Source: Cordilura impudica (lineage: Eukaryota > Arthropoda > Insecta > Diptera > Scathophagidae). From it: 64,000 bases of DNA. A program made the position numbers and the translations under genes. Below the pieces are notes generated by a model that was not told the origin of the DNA, searched no databases, and saw nothing but the letters and a program-made list of their open reading frames with translations. This document shows positions 33,561-44,699 of the stretch, piece by piece. Positions within the stretch are counted from its first letter, which is position 1. Each line of letters starts with the position of its first letter. The stretch lies in the NCBI GenBank assembly GCA_963682025.1, contig OY821519.1, forward strand, positions 251,424,858 through 251,488,857, written 5' to 3'.

Positions 33561-35327
33561 ATATATGCACCACAGATCATAACCGTGCGATGGCTCGTTC
33601 TATTTAAATTCTATTTTATATGGGCGCTGTGCACTGTGCGTCGTTTTAGAAAATTTGCAAAAAGTAAAATGATGGGAAATGTTATTAAAAAAACATTATT
33701 TATTATTTCGCAATACAGAACGTCATAACATTTAAAATTCATAAAAAAATTTATTGGAATATTTTCAACTCTATTTCTAAAACTCAATTCGCTTTAAACA
33801 CCAACAACATACAAAACAATAGCAGGCCGCATCTCTACGTTTCAAATTCGCTTTCATGTGGAGCCATAACTTTTATAACGTATCGCATATAAAAAAGTAT
33901 TTACTTATATTTTTAATGTTTGTTAAGGTATTTAAACAAATTATTATTTGTATTTTAACATTTATACGTTTGTTGGCATAAAATGCTACAAATTAAAACA
34001 TGTGCTAACATTTTGTTTTCATGGTATGTCGGTCGTCAGTTATACAATTGCATGCACATTCATGTTCGCGTGAATGGTAGATGGATGGATGGATGGTCAT
34101 AACACATCTACACCCACATTCACACACACTTGCCCTGTATATACGAGCATAAACAATTTTTTTTTTTATAATCAACAACAATTTTTATTACAATTTATTT
34201 ATATTTTAATGGTAGAAACATAAAAATACTTTTATGACAGCATGAAGGATTTACCCATCACTAACGGAATACGGCATCTGGTATTGGCTATTAAAAAACA
34301 TTGGCAAAGGATATGTGTAAGATTAAGGAAACTTTGAACAACAGCATGTTGTTAATAAATTGGAATTTTAGATAATACTTTGAGAGAGATATGCTTGGCA
34401 AACAGCAGGATTATTTGCTTCTAATGTGATGGCCATAACTAAACCGTTTAGACGGATAAGTCAATTGACAAATTTTAGGCAGAATGTTAAACAGAGAAAG
34501 AAATGTGTCTTAGTGGCTTTTAAGTCCCATTTAGCCGTCTGACAATGAAATGTTTAATTAGCTCTTAACCAACATTTAGTTATTAGTTTGGTCAAATTTT
34601 CATCTGGGAATTATAGTTTGTATAACGAAAAAAAAGAAGTCAAAAATTTATGGTTATGATTTTTTTCCATCTAACTCTATATAAGTTACACCCAATTTTT
34701 AACTTAAAAAAAATTTTTCATTTATTATTTGTTAAAACTAAACTTCATAACTATTTAAGTCCTAAAGCTAAAACTACAAAAATTTTACACTTTATCCTCA
34801 TAAATATAACAAAAAACAAATAAAAAATCTATTACTATTCTATTCTATTCACCACTCCTATGCCTTTGAAACATCATAACTTTTTTTTTTCCAAACAAAT
34901 AAAAAATTACCCATTAAAATTTTGTAATCATTTCACATTTGTTATTGTTTAACTATGCTGCAGCGTATAAAGTGCAGGGTAAAAAGGTTTATTTTCTCTA
35001 CGATTGTTTTTGTTATTCCCAACTTCTATTAGCTCGTAAAAATTATTTAAATGATGAGCTTTTCTAGTTTTGCTAAAGTTGTTGACGAATCATATTTAAT
35101 GTACCCTACATCTCTATATTGTACTTAGCACAAAATGTGGGCTAATGTAGAAAAAAGTACAATAAAAACTTTTCTAACCCTTTTTCTAGTCTTAACTGGT
35201 AAATAATGAATTAAAAAAAAATTAATATTTTTATTTAGAAAACCGTTTACAAACAAATTTATATTAATCTGGTTTTTAAAGTACCGGAGGACAATAAAAT
35301 TGATTGATTTTTAAGCCCTTTGTTATG
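33561..35327. other. AT-rich intergenic stretch
   Basis: No gene was recognised. An (ATGG)n run lies at about 34080-34098 and a T-run at 34158-34168. Nothing else is supportable. Confidence 0.5.
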
Positions 35328-35930
35328 ACTAGTAGAGCCCAGTCCTCAAAATTCGAGTACAAATTCTAGAACAGTTTTTTTATTATTCATAAATAATTTT
35401 ATTAGATCCTAAAGGCATGCTGATCAATTTTAGCCAATTCACAATTCAACATAAATTTAATAAACGCAGACACAGTATTGTATCGGTTTTTATTTGAAGC
35501 TTAAATATGTGCTTTATATATAAATGAATTTTACAAAAAAAATGTACCAGAAGATAGACATCTATAAATATGGGGAACATCTGCAAAGAAATATTGTTCA
35601 AATGGGCTGTATCGTACCAATGGGCGTGGCACCCACAACAGAAAGTTAACATTTAATGTCATATATCTAGAGTACTGTAATAGAGAAAGTCATGGAACTT
35701 TGTGTGAGTTCATAAGTTATTAGTGTGAATAGTCGGATTAAAAATAGGAAGGATCGGAGCAATGGGAGTGGCACCCGCCATACGAAGTATATAAATATTT
35801 AAAATGTGATGTGTAACTTTGTGCGAAACCATGAGTTATTAATGTGACCAATGGACGTGGCACCTCCTGTACAGCAAATATGAAATACTATCCAAATTCA
35901 GATTTTAAACGTTGAAAATTTTTTCTAAAG
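35328..35930 (-). mobile_element. Helitron-type interspersed repeat, copy D, with internal tandem repeats
   Basis: Read on the minus strand, the 3' end is at 35328 and reads ..CTAGT after the hairpin 'ctcgaattttgag' (35345-35357, imperfect here) and 'gactgggctctac'. Inside are the shared 'gcatgctgatcaattttagc' and 'acagtattgtat' regions. The distal part carries three copies of a motif close to 'aatgggcgtggcacc' at about 35618, 35760 and 35851, each followed by similar 'gaaactt..agttattaatgtga' sequence. This is a loose tandem array of about 90-140 bp spacing. Non-coding. Confidence 0.55.
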
Positions 35931-35984
35931 AATTACCTGACGTAAAAACAATTATAAAAAACTAACAGGAAAAAATTTAAAAAT

Positions 35985-36700
35985 TCTATGATAAATCAAT
36001 TAAAAAATGTTGATCTAATCTCGAATGAAAGAAATCAGACAAATTCGGAAATAGACTTTTTATAGTAAATTCAATAGAAAACTCCGTTCCAAAATTTAAG
36101 AGTAATAATTCGGTTGAAAACTTTATCACTCCAACTTTAAGAAAATTCCAAGTCGAAAAAAGTAAAATTATTACTACTATAAAAAAACATAACCGATTAG
36201 AATGTTTTTTGACACACATAGAACTTAAGTTACTTAAAACTAAATTAAAACTTATCAAAAATCTTATAACCGATAATTTTATTTTATCTGTTAATAAACA
36301 TTTTCAAGATAAACTCAAAAACATTGATCAAAAAAATCCTTCAAATGTTTAGTGAAACAAAAAAACAGTTTAAAATAACACAATCACTTATATTGATGTT
36401 GTTAAAATTCCTCAAGGTAAAGAATTATTACTTAGAAAGGCGGGAATCAATTCTGGTGATTTAGAAATAGATAATAATACTAATGACTTTATCGTAAAAA
36501 ATGTTAAACTAAACGTAATTGGATCCTATCTGGCATCAATTCACTCTTTTAAAGAAATTGATCTCGAAAATAGCTTACATTTGAAAGTGGATAACTGCTA
36601 CTCTAGTTTTTTGGAAATTAAAAATGAATATGTAAACAGTAAATCCTCTATAACTACATTTAGTACCTTTAAAAAGGCCAATCAATTAAATGAAGACTTT
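35985..36700 (+). pseudogene. LINE ORF2 linker region, 5' part of a split LINE
   Basis: After frame correction this AT-rich stretch encodes a lysine- and asparagine-rich protein with FITPTLRKFQVEKSKIITTI and RKAGINSGDLEIDN, ending at KKANQLNEDF. It occupies the place of the endonuclease-RT linker in front of the RT block at 37057-38684. The insertion at 36701-37041 separates the two. A recognisable endonuclease domain was not found. Confidence 0.55.
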
Positions 36701-37041
36701 GTTAGATTTATAGTAATTTTTCAGACATATTGTAATTACTACTGTAATTAATATTAATTTTGTTTAAATGGTGCGTGGTAAAGAAGAAGAAAGCAAAATA
36801 CAGCGCTGATCAAAAAGTGCAAGTACGAGTGTATGTGAAGGTTCATGGTTCAAACCTCACGGCCGCCCCAAGTAGAAAAATTTCATATAGAAACAATCTA
36901 TTCAATTAAAATATAACAATTATCACAATGTTCAATAAATCGCTGATGAAGGCTGAAATGCCAGAAACCGGTCCGATTAAGAATACAGTGCAGTTATGAA
37001 TTTTTGTAATATATGCTTTCTTCTTCTTTACCACGCACCAT
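36701..37041. mobile_element. Small insertion with 29-bp internal inverted repeats, 15-bp target duplication
   Basis: The insert is bounded by direct repeats 'ttaaatgaagacttt' at 36686-36700 and 37042-37056, the sequence of the interrupted LINE. Inside is a perfect 29-bp inverted repeat (36766-36794 and 37015-37043), whose right arm reaches the right duplication. The left arm begins at an ATG context, 'aaatggtgcgtggtaaag'. About 65 bp of the left side and the motif 'gcgctgatcaaaaagtgcaa' recur, rearranged, at 60190-60305. The superfamily is unknown. Confidence 0.65.
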
Positions 37042-37056
37042 TTAAATGAAGACTTT

Positions 37057-38684
37057 TTTACATCAAAAAATAAAATGTAAACACATTTTCTGTCATTTAA
37101 GGAAAAAATAATCTTCAGGAATTAAAAAACATTCCAGAAGAAATAATTCTCTAATATTGCACTCTTTTTAACAATTTGTTTAACAATTCATATTTCCCTC
37201 ATGCTTGGAAAACTGCTAAAGTTGTAGTTATACCAAAAAAAAAAGGAAAAAGATACAAGTAATCCGAAGAATTTGCGCCCAATTAGCTTACTTCCAAATA
37301 TAAGTAAAGTTTTTGGGTTTGTATTAACAACAACATAATCGAATTCTGCAAAAAAAAAAAGTAATTTAATAAATGATAACCAATTTGGGTTCAAATCTAA
37401 ACACTCAACAATTCACGCAATAAACTTATTGGTTTCAAACGTTTTTTGGAATCTTAATAAATCTTTATGTAAGGGAGCTTGTCTAATAGATTTTGAAAAA
37501 AAAAACATTCGATAGTATTTGGATCTCTGGTCTAATGTTCAAATTATGTAAATATAAATTTGCTATACATCTAATTATTACTATAAATAATATGTTAAAT
37601 AACAAATGTTTTATAGTCTCTGATAAAGACAAAGTTAGTACAAAAAATTTTTCCTTTGTTAATGGTTTACAACAAGGTACTGTAAATTGTCCTATTCTTT
37701 TTTTTATTCATTTACGATCTCTTATGCATAGTTGATAATATGATTGGTTTTGCCGATGATATTATTATTTTCCACGCTGATAATAAAATTGAAAAAATCA
37801 ATGAAAAATTACAAAAATATTTTAATATTGTAGAAAAATATGCCACTGATTGGCAAATGAATATTAATATAAATAATTTTCGTCCCCCCGTTGGAAACTG
37901 TAACAACAATATTAAATAGAATTGGAAATCGTTTGGTATTAAATCAAATAACAATATAAATATTCCAAATAAGGCAGTGGTAAAATATTTAGGCGTTCAC
38001 TTAGATAAATTTTTATATTTCAATGATCACATCAATTTTCAACTTTTAAAAGCGAGAGAAGCATTTTTCACGTATAAAAAAATTATTTTTTTTTCAAAAT
38101 ATATCAAGTCAAGGGTTAAAATAATTATGTATCAATCTTCAATACGACCTATTCTGATATACGGTTGTCAAATATGATTCAATATTTCACCATCTTACAT
38201 GGAAAAAATGAGAATTTTCGAAAGAAAATGTCTGAGGAGTTGTATGTCTCTTTATAGATCTCCAAATAGTAACTACATAAAATATATATCAAATAAAAAT
38301 AATACAATGAAGCAAAAGTTGGCAGAATTGATAATTTCATTATTCATGTAATAAGAAATCATTTTACAAAAAGTCTTGAATGCTACGAAAATAATTTAAT
38401 TATGGCTCCCTATTATGCTAATCATGAATATATATATATATAGATCGTTACAAAGCGGATACGTAACACCCGAGGCCTTTTTATACCTTGATAGCAATGG
38501 TTTTATACAAAACGAAAGTGGCATTCCTATAATTTACCACATTTGTAGACGCGCCAATATTAGGACTATAAATTGCAAAGAACTAACAATAGACAACTGC
38601 AGATTTGACACTAGCGTTTACGCAAGAGATAGGAATATGATCCCAAACATAAATTTTAGAAATTATTGGTGGCTTTCTGTATAG
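37057..38684 (+). pseudogene. LINE ORF2 reverse transcriptase and C-terminus, 3' part
   Basis: Frame-corrected motifs in order are FPHAWKTAKVVVIPKK (about 37195), NLRPISLLPNISKVF (about 37270), DNQFGFKSKHSTIHAINLL (about 37375-37430) and ACLIDFEKxFDSIW (about 37470-37520). Next are NGLQQGTVNCPILFF (about 37660) and the catalytic GFADDIIIF box (about 37745-37770). Then come KAVVKYLGVHLDKFLYFNDH (37970-38030), IMYQSSIRPILIYGCQI, PSYMEKMRIFERKCLRSCM, SGYVTPEAFLYLD and NYWWLS. The frame ends at 38684. A 3' UTR follows to an A-run at about 38981-38990. Many frameshifts and stops are present. The clade was not assigned. Confidence 0.82.
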
Positions 38685-39049
38685 TTGTCATTTTCTTCTT
38701 TTTTATCTCCTGACTGTAACTTTTATCTTTTTCAATATAAAAGTAATGTTTTTTAAATTTTTTCTTTACATTAATTCATAAATAAATATGTACATATATA
38801 TATTGTATAAGTATATATATATTGTTAAGTATTACATGCTATCTAAAAAATTTTTGTAAATATTATATAGAATATACTTGAGAGCCCGTTTATGGGACTG
38901 TTTATGATAAATTGTTATATTTAACACTATTTGTTTCTTTATAGTTAAGTATATAAATTTTGTTTTAATCAACGTTGAAAGAAAAAAAAATATGAAGTAC
39001 TATGAAAATGACAGTCTTGAATTTTTTGTCAAGTACATTAATTACTATG

Positions 39050-39365
39050 GAAATCGCAAAAAACGAAAATCGCGAATAACAAAAATCGCGAAATCAAAAA
39101 TCAGCAAAATCAGAAAACGCAAAAAACAAAAATCGCCGAAATCAAAAATCGAAAACAAACAGAAATCCTCGCAAAAATCAAAAATCGCCAAAAATCATAA
39201 ATTGCCAAAACCAAAAATCGCAAAAAACAACAATCGCCAAAATCAAAACACGCCAGAAACCGAAAAAGGCGAATTACCAAAATCGACATAATCAAAAATT
39301 TCCAAAGTCAAAATCGCGAGAATCAAAACAACGCCAAAATCGCAAGAATAAAAAATCGCCGTAAA
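39050..39365 (+). repeat. AAAATCGC-type minisatellite
   Basis: Degenerate repetition of short blocks such as 'aaaatcgccaaaatcaaa' and 'aaaaatcgcaaaa' over about 315 bp. The long Lys-rich open frame across it is a by-product of the repeat. It ends immediately before a Helitron-like terminus. Confidence 0.8.
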
Positions 39366-39434
39366 TAAATTAAATATTCCCAGTTTTTTATTTCGTTACG
39401 ATGGGTGTAGCGAAGCGCATCGGGTTACAGCTAG
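39366..39434 (+). mobile_element. Helitron-like 3' terminus next to the minisatellite
   Basis: The sequence 'cgatgggtgtagcgaagcgc' continues to 'atcgggttacag' and CTAG (39431-39434), followed by T. 'cgatg...catcg' can pair as a stem shortly before CTAG|T. This is the known Helitron 3' signature, so the minisatellite plus this end may be a non-autonomous Helitron. The 5' TC end was not located. Confidence 0.5.
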
Positions 39435-39682
39435 TATTTAATAATTCTTGGTTTATTTATTTAGGAAATGGCAAAATTACAATTTTTTTCTCCAATTTTT
39501 CCTCTTTTCGCAGCATCTACTTGTTGATGTTCAATAATTCATTCATCGAATTCTCTTCGCGACGCCTGGTCATTGTGCTACAGTTCTTGCGTCAGTTAAA
39601 CTTTATAAGCATGAAGAATCAGATCTTCAGGGTGCATACGCTACAGAAAGCTTCTAAAAATTTGCGATTCTTTTCCAAGACG

Positions 39683-39869
39683 CATAGTGGCACCATTTGA
39701 GTTTTTTCGTTCAAAAAATCATAACTTTTGAACCAATTGAGATAATCAAATAACTTAGAAGGCCTATGATAGATAATTGTTCAATCTATGAAACAAGTGT
39801 TTGAGCAAGGTGCTATGCCATGAAATTTTTGATTTTTGCAACATCATTTGTTCAAAGGGCGCCAATGTG
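39683..39869 (+). mobile_element. 187-bp Transib-derived MITE
   Basis: The left end CATAGTGGCACCATTTGAG and about 120 bp beyond match the left end of the Transib at 28135. The last about 65 bp match its right end (reverse complement CACATTGGCGCCC). The interior is deleted, leaving a non-autonomous derivative. RSS-like spacing is kept: 22 bp to CAAAAAATC on the left and 23 bp to GCAAAAATC on the right. The flanking pentamers AGACG and CAACG each differ by one base from CGACG, a plausible original duplication. Confidence 0.85.
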
Positions 39870-39899
39870 CAACGTCGTGAAGATGCCTCAGTAAAGTGT

Positions 39900-40432
39900 T
39901 TGGCGATGTTTCACATCCATCACTTCACTGCTGAGGCAAAAGAACGATTAAAATAGTGGACTAAAATGGGAGAATCGTGTTGAAAGAAGGCCAAGACAGT
40001 TCCATCTGTGGCGTCTGTTTTGCCATCAGGTTAATTTTTATTGATTATCTTCAAAAAGGAAAAACAATCAACGGCGACTATAATGCTAACTTATTGCAGC
40101 ATTTTAGTGATGAAATTAAGAAAAAAAGGCCGCATTTGGCTAAAAAAAAGTGTTGTTTTATCAAGTCAATGCAACAGTTCACACATCCACTATTGCAATG
40201 GTCAAAATCCATGAACTAACAAACATTATTTTCTATTTCAGAACTTGGAAAAAATGGCTCAGTGTAATAAAATTTGCCAACAATGAAGAGCTGGCTATTT
40301 TAATGCGCTAGACAGCTCTTATCGCTGTTAAAAGTGTATCAGGCTAAAAAGGAGATTATGTTGAGAAATAACGATAATGTTTGCCAAATTTATTGTGTTT
40401 ACTTTGTCTGATCAGGTTATTCTGGGACCACC
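39900..40432 (+). pseudogene. Mariner transposase relic A
   Basis: Frame-corrected motifs are FHIHHFTAEAKERLK (about 39910-39955), KAKTVPSV, FIDYLQKGKTINGDYNANLL with FSDEIKKKRPHLAKKK (40040-40155), and QFTHPLLQWSK in a frame where active copies have FHQDNAP. After a deletion that removed the conserved HPPYSPDLAPSDY block comes KKWLSVIKFANNEE. The C-terminal KGDYVEK is at about 40350. The copy is truncated at the 5' side, just beyond the Transib MITE, and cannot be functional. The probable terminus 'ggttattctgggacc' lies at about 40415-40432. Confidence 0.85.
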
Positions 40433-40439
40433 TTTGTAT

Positions 40440-42900
40440 GTTCTTAATTGATTAATAATTTATTTTGAACCTACAAATAATATGTCTTTTATTGGTTTTT
40501 ACTACATTTCTTCGTTTTGCTTCCAAACCCAAAAAAATACCACAGTTTCGTGCCAAAACATATCAAATTGAGACAAATTGCTTTTATTGCAGATATCTGA
40601 ATTTCATTGAATTTTTAAATTTATAAAACCTTTAAGAGTTTCAGTTACCCATTTTTACCCGTTTTTATCCCTTTTAAAAAAGATTCAATTCAATTATAAT
40701 CTGGAGGTCTAATTTATTTGACACATACGGAACTCTATAACTACTTTTCTTCTTTGTTTCAAATAATCAAAAGTAGTTTGAGAAACCGTAACAAAGACAT
40801 GGACATTTTGCATCAGCTTGATTACCGTCCTTTATCAATTTGTTTTTCTGCTCAGCACATCGTTTATTTCGCGGTGCTTGACCTTCTTAATTTTACCTAG
40901 TGCTGGTTAGTTTCCATTATTCAGTATAGGGTACATTAAATAGCCGGATATCACCGGTATATCCTTCCTTGTTTTTTTTTATTCCTAACAAAAATACATT
41001 AACATTTTAAAACACGAATAAAATGGATTTCCCTCTATATGTGAGTTAGTGTTGTACAAGTGTGTGAATCTGCTCAATGCAGTTTTTGTTGCTATCGACC
41101 CATCTTCCACACGGGATTTCTGCACTTTTGTGTGTAAAAGAGAGTTGCTGCATAATTGTTATTAATAAAAACCAAAGTAATAATAATAATAATAAGTCAT
41201 TATAGTTTATGGACGAGTTGTATAACGAAATTTTATAGCTAATACGTTAAGCTGGACGAGCTCAGGGAGGAGCTACAATTGTAGATGTTAAATATTGTTT
41301 TTCTTTATAATGATTACTAAAAGTAGCCATAAATGTTTTCAAAACAATATAGGAGTGCTGTTGGCGGTTATTGATATTTTGTGTTGAAAGTATTTAAAAT
41401 TTTATTATCTTTTGGCCAACAGTGAAATCAAATGGGAAAATTAAAAACAATATTATTAGCCAAAGGAATAACATTTCTAAATCTATCTCTAACCTCTAGA
41501 TGGTTGCGAAGAGTTTAAAGATGGCTTTTAATTTGAGTTGGTAATATGGCAGTTAGTTTTTATCTATAGGTATTTCAGTTTTGGTAGATTTACCTATTTT
41601 TGGCAAAAGAAATTATAAAAAAAAACTAATTTGTTTTAGTTATTGTATTGTGATTCAAAAATATAAATTTTTCCAACGAAAAACTTCTTTCTTAAAATTT
41701 GATGCATTTATATCCAGGTAATATGTTTCTTTGTTTGGCCAATTAAAATCGCGTAAAATCTCTATGAAATATCATTTACCAAATGGGCTTAAACTTAAAA
41801 CAACAATAAAGAAGAGAAGAAAAAACTTTGTGTGCTGCCACAAATTTCCAAGAGTTTTCTGAACTATTTGCTTTAGCTAATTGAATTAAGTTTTGTGTGC
41901 CAACATTAATTTTCATCTTTATCCCTTTCAAAACACACACCGAAGGCCAAAGACAATTCTGATGAATGTAGCGATTTTCTTGTAATAAAACTTCAAGTAA
42001 ATAAGCAACGACAAAGTTTCATGCAACAAGGAAGTCTCTATAACACAGACACACACACACACACACAGTGATAACAAAAATTAAATATTTTATTATAAAT
42101 CATCATAATACCAAAACCAAAAGGAGAATTATGATGAGTTGTCATAACCGAAAAAAAATTGTTAGCAAAAAAAAAAAAAAAAAATTAGATAGAATTCAAA
42201 GAGGGTGGTACATATTTACTAAAAAATATAAAAATGGCTGTTTGAATAATATTTTAATATTTTAAAATACATTTTCCTTGATTTTGTATTTTTTTTTTGT
42301 TGAATCAAAAAATATATTCAATCATCGATGGTGTATGCAAACAATAAAAATATAAACTCGAAGGAGTTCAATATGAAAGCTACGGAAATATATTAAAAGG
42401 CATGAATATCAAAAATGCAAATTTAGGCAACTTCGTGTAAAATGGAGGGAGATTAAAAGAAAATAAGGTACAGATTTAAAATTGACGAAATGTATTTACG
42501 ATTGATTGATGGGTATTGGAATTGAGTTTCCGTTATGATATTCCCTTAAAAGGCTGACAAAGCTTTTTTTTACCATCTTATCAGTGAAAGATGGTTTATT
42601 TTAATGAAATTATTAAAACAAAAAATCATCCTGTAGCTAAGACCATTATGCCTAAATTTTGCTTTTAATCAAATACTTGTTATAGTATTCCTTGGGATAT
42701 TTACAAAAAAAAAAAAAAAAAAAAAAAATAGGAGTTCTATTTGCCCAGGAATATGAGTTTGCTAAGTAATTTAAAAATCCACTTCAAAGAAATATAACAT
42801 TCATTTCCTTTTTCAAAATTTTTTAATCTCAATAATTTTTTAGTAATTCCACAAATCAAACAAGTTTTAAATAATTGTTTCACCTCAAAAAAAAACTTTT
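40440..42900. other. AT-rich intergenic stretch
   Basis: No gene was recognised. Microsatellites present are (AAT)n at about 41187-41203, (AC)n at 42045-42067, and A-runs at 42168-42184 and 42704-42729. Short open frames lack family motifs. Confidence 0.5.
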
Positions 42901-43600
42901 TATACCCTATACCACTATGTGGTTTGGGTATAATGACTTTGTGCTGCTGTTTGTAACAACCAAAAATATTTACCCTAGACCCGTCTTTTATTTGACCGAT
43001 CGAATCAGAATCACTTTTTGAGTCGATTTAACAATGTCCGTCCGTCCGTCCGTCCGTCTGTGTGTCCATGTAAACCTTGTAATCAAACTGCAGATCGCAA
43101 ATATGAATATATTTTGATGAAATTTGGTATATAATCTTCCGTCGGCCATGGGATCAATGCTACTGAAATTGGTGAAATCCGGTCCATGTTCAAACCTAGT
43201 CCCCATACAAATGACCCCTATGAAATCGACATAAATTGCCATAAGTTCCAAATTATCATACAGATCTCAGTCAAATTGGGTTTGTATGTGTTTATTACAT
43301 CCATTAATCAGTAGTTCAAAAATAATACCTATGGGACAACTCTTAGTCATAGGCCCCATATAGAGCTGCTTCATGGTCGGGATCGCTCCATTTTTGGGCC
43401 TAGTCACCATATAGTCATAGCATCCGATATGAACTTTTTCATATCTGCAGGCAAAAAATTAATAAAAATGCCACTCAAATTTGGTTTATGCTTATTTTCT
43501 ATATCCAATTAGTTGGGCCTAAGAGATAGGGTCTCTAAACGCATGGTTTAGGGTATCGTATAGTCGGTCTAGACCGACTATAATTTTCTTACTTGTTATA
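42901..43600 (+). repeat. Mini-me-like dispersed repeat, copy 2
   Basis: Begins 'tataccctataccactatg' and contains a (GTCC)n/(GTCY)n block at about 43036-43071 and 'cctagtccccatacaaatga'. It ends with the palindrome 'tagtcggtctagaccgacta' (about 43560-43580) and 'ttacttg'. It is homologous along its length to copy 1 at 6269-7035. The (GTCY)n core is characteristic of the dipteran mini-me family. Non-coding. Confidence 0.7.
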
Positions 43601-43834
43601 ACTAAAATTATTATTAATATTAAAATATTTTGTTTTACCTAAAATTTCTTTATTACATCTCAAACAAATTTGGTAATTGAAGTTGATATTTAATATTAAT
43701 TAAAAACTTTTTATTTTCCTTTTTTACTAATATAAAAATAAAAGATTTTTACTTTCGACTTCTATAATTTCAACGATTGAGCTAGAAATAAATGAGGCTC
43801 AGGATAAAATGTTTTTATTTTAAATATTGCAGAC

Positions 43835-44590
43835 TTTATACATTATTTTGGATCGATTAAGACCAATAATGAAGTCGTTATGCAGTTTTTAAAGAAAAAA
43901 CATTTTATCTTGGGCCTGGTTTATTTTTAACTCAATTAAGGATAAATTAAGGAAAAATATTGAATGATTTATTAAAACAAACTTCTTTCAATATTACAGA
44001 TGGATTCAATATTTCGGATTGATTAAGATACGTAATGAAGTCTTTATAAAAAATATGGTATAAATTCATGATTGCCTTTATATTAAAGGAAAATAATATT
44101 GAACTATTGATAAAATCGAAACTTTTCCAATATTAAATCTCGAAGGCTTTATAAAACAAGTATAGATTATGGCAAATATTGAAGTCTTTATAAAATTACA
44201 ATTGATTTAATACTAAGTTTTGATTTAGAAAAATATTCAGGATTTTATAAAACCGTGATTGATTCAATGTTAATAATTTATTAAGAAACACATTGCGTGT
44301 TTTATAAAACTATGATTGATTGAATAATAAAGATATCAATCTTTGAAAGCAGATGTTGAAAGCTTAAAAACTATGAATGATGCAATATTAAAGACTGAGT
44401 AAGAATTTTTTTTTAATAAATATTGACTGAGGCAAATATTGAACTATTAAATCAAAATTAATTCAATATTAAAGATTGTATAAGAACAACTTTGATTGGT
44501 TCAATATAAATATTCATTAACGCAGATATTAGGACTGTAGCAAAATACAAAAATTGTACAATATTAAAGATAGCTTAGTTTTTCGACATA
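43835..44590 (+). repeat. 57-bp satellite, array 1
   Basis: Degenerate units of about 57 bp built on 'gattcaatattaa' + 'gattgattaagacaaatatt' + 'gaaggctttataaaac' + 'catgatt'. One clean period is 57 bp between successive 'gattcaat(a/g)ttaa' motifs at about 44210-44270. The same family forms the larger array at 54180-56465. Confidence 0.75.
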
Positions 44591-44699
44591 GTACCATTGA
44601 CATTTTGTTTTGCCAAAAAATAATTTTTTATGTGCTCCACTCCAGTGTCATTCATTTGTCATTTGAAATAATTATGAAAAAAGTCTTGACTCCATAAAA

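Noticed and set aside
33616..33645. 'gcactgtg' followed by 'cgtcg', looking like another Transib end with its duplication
   Set aside because: There is no nonamer-like block at 22-23 bp and no partner end; the similarity to CACAGTGGCGCC stops after the heptamer.
36805..36830. 'tacagcgctgatcaaaaagt' resembling a Tc1-type terminal repeat
   Set aside because: No inverted partner was found at the other side, and the motif lies inside a larger insert with its own inverted repeat.
38992..39291. 99-codon lysine/serine-rich open frame
   Set aside because: It spans the AAAATCGC minisatellite and reflects its composition.
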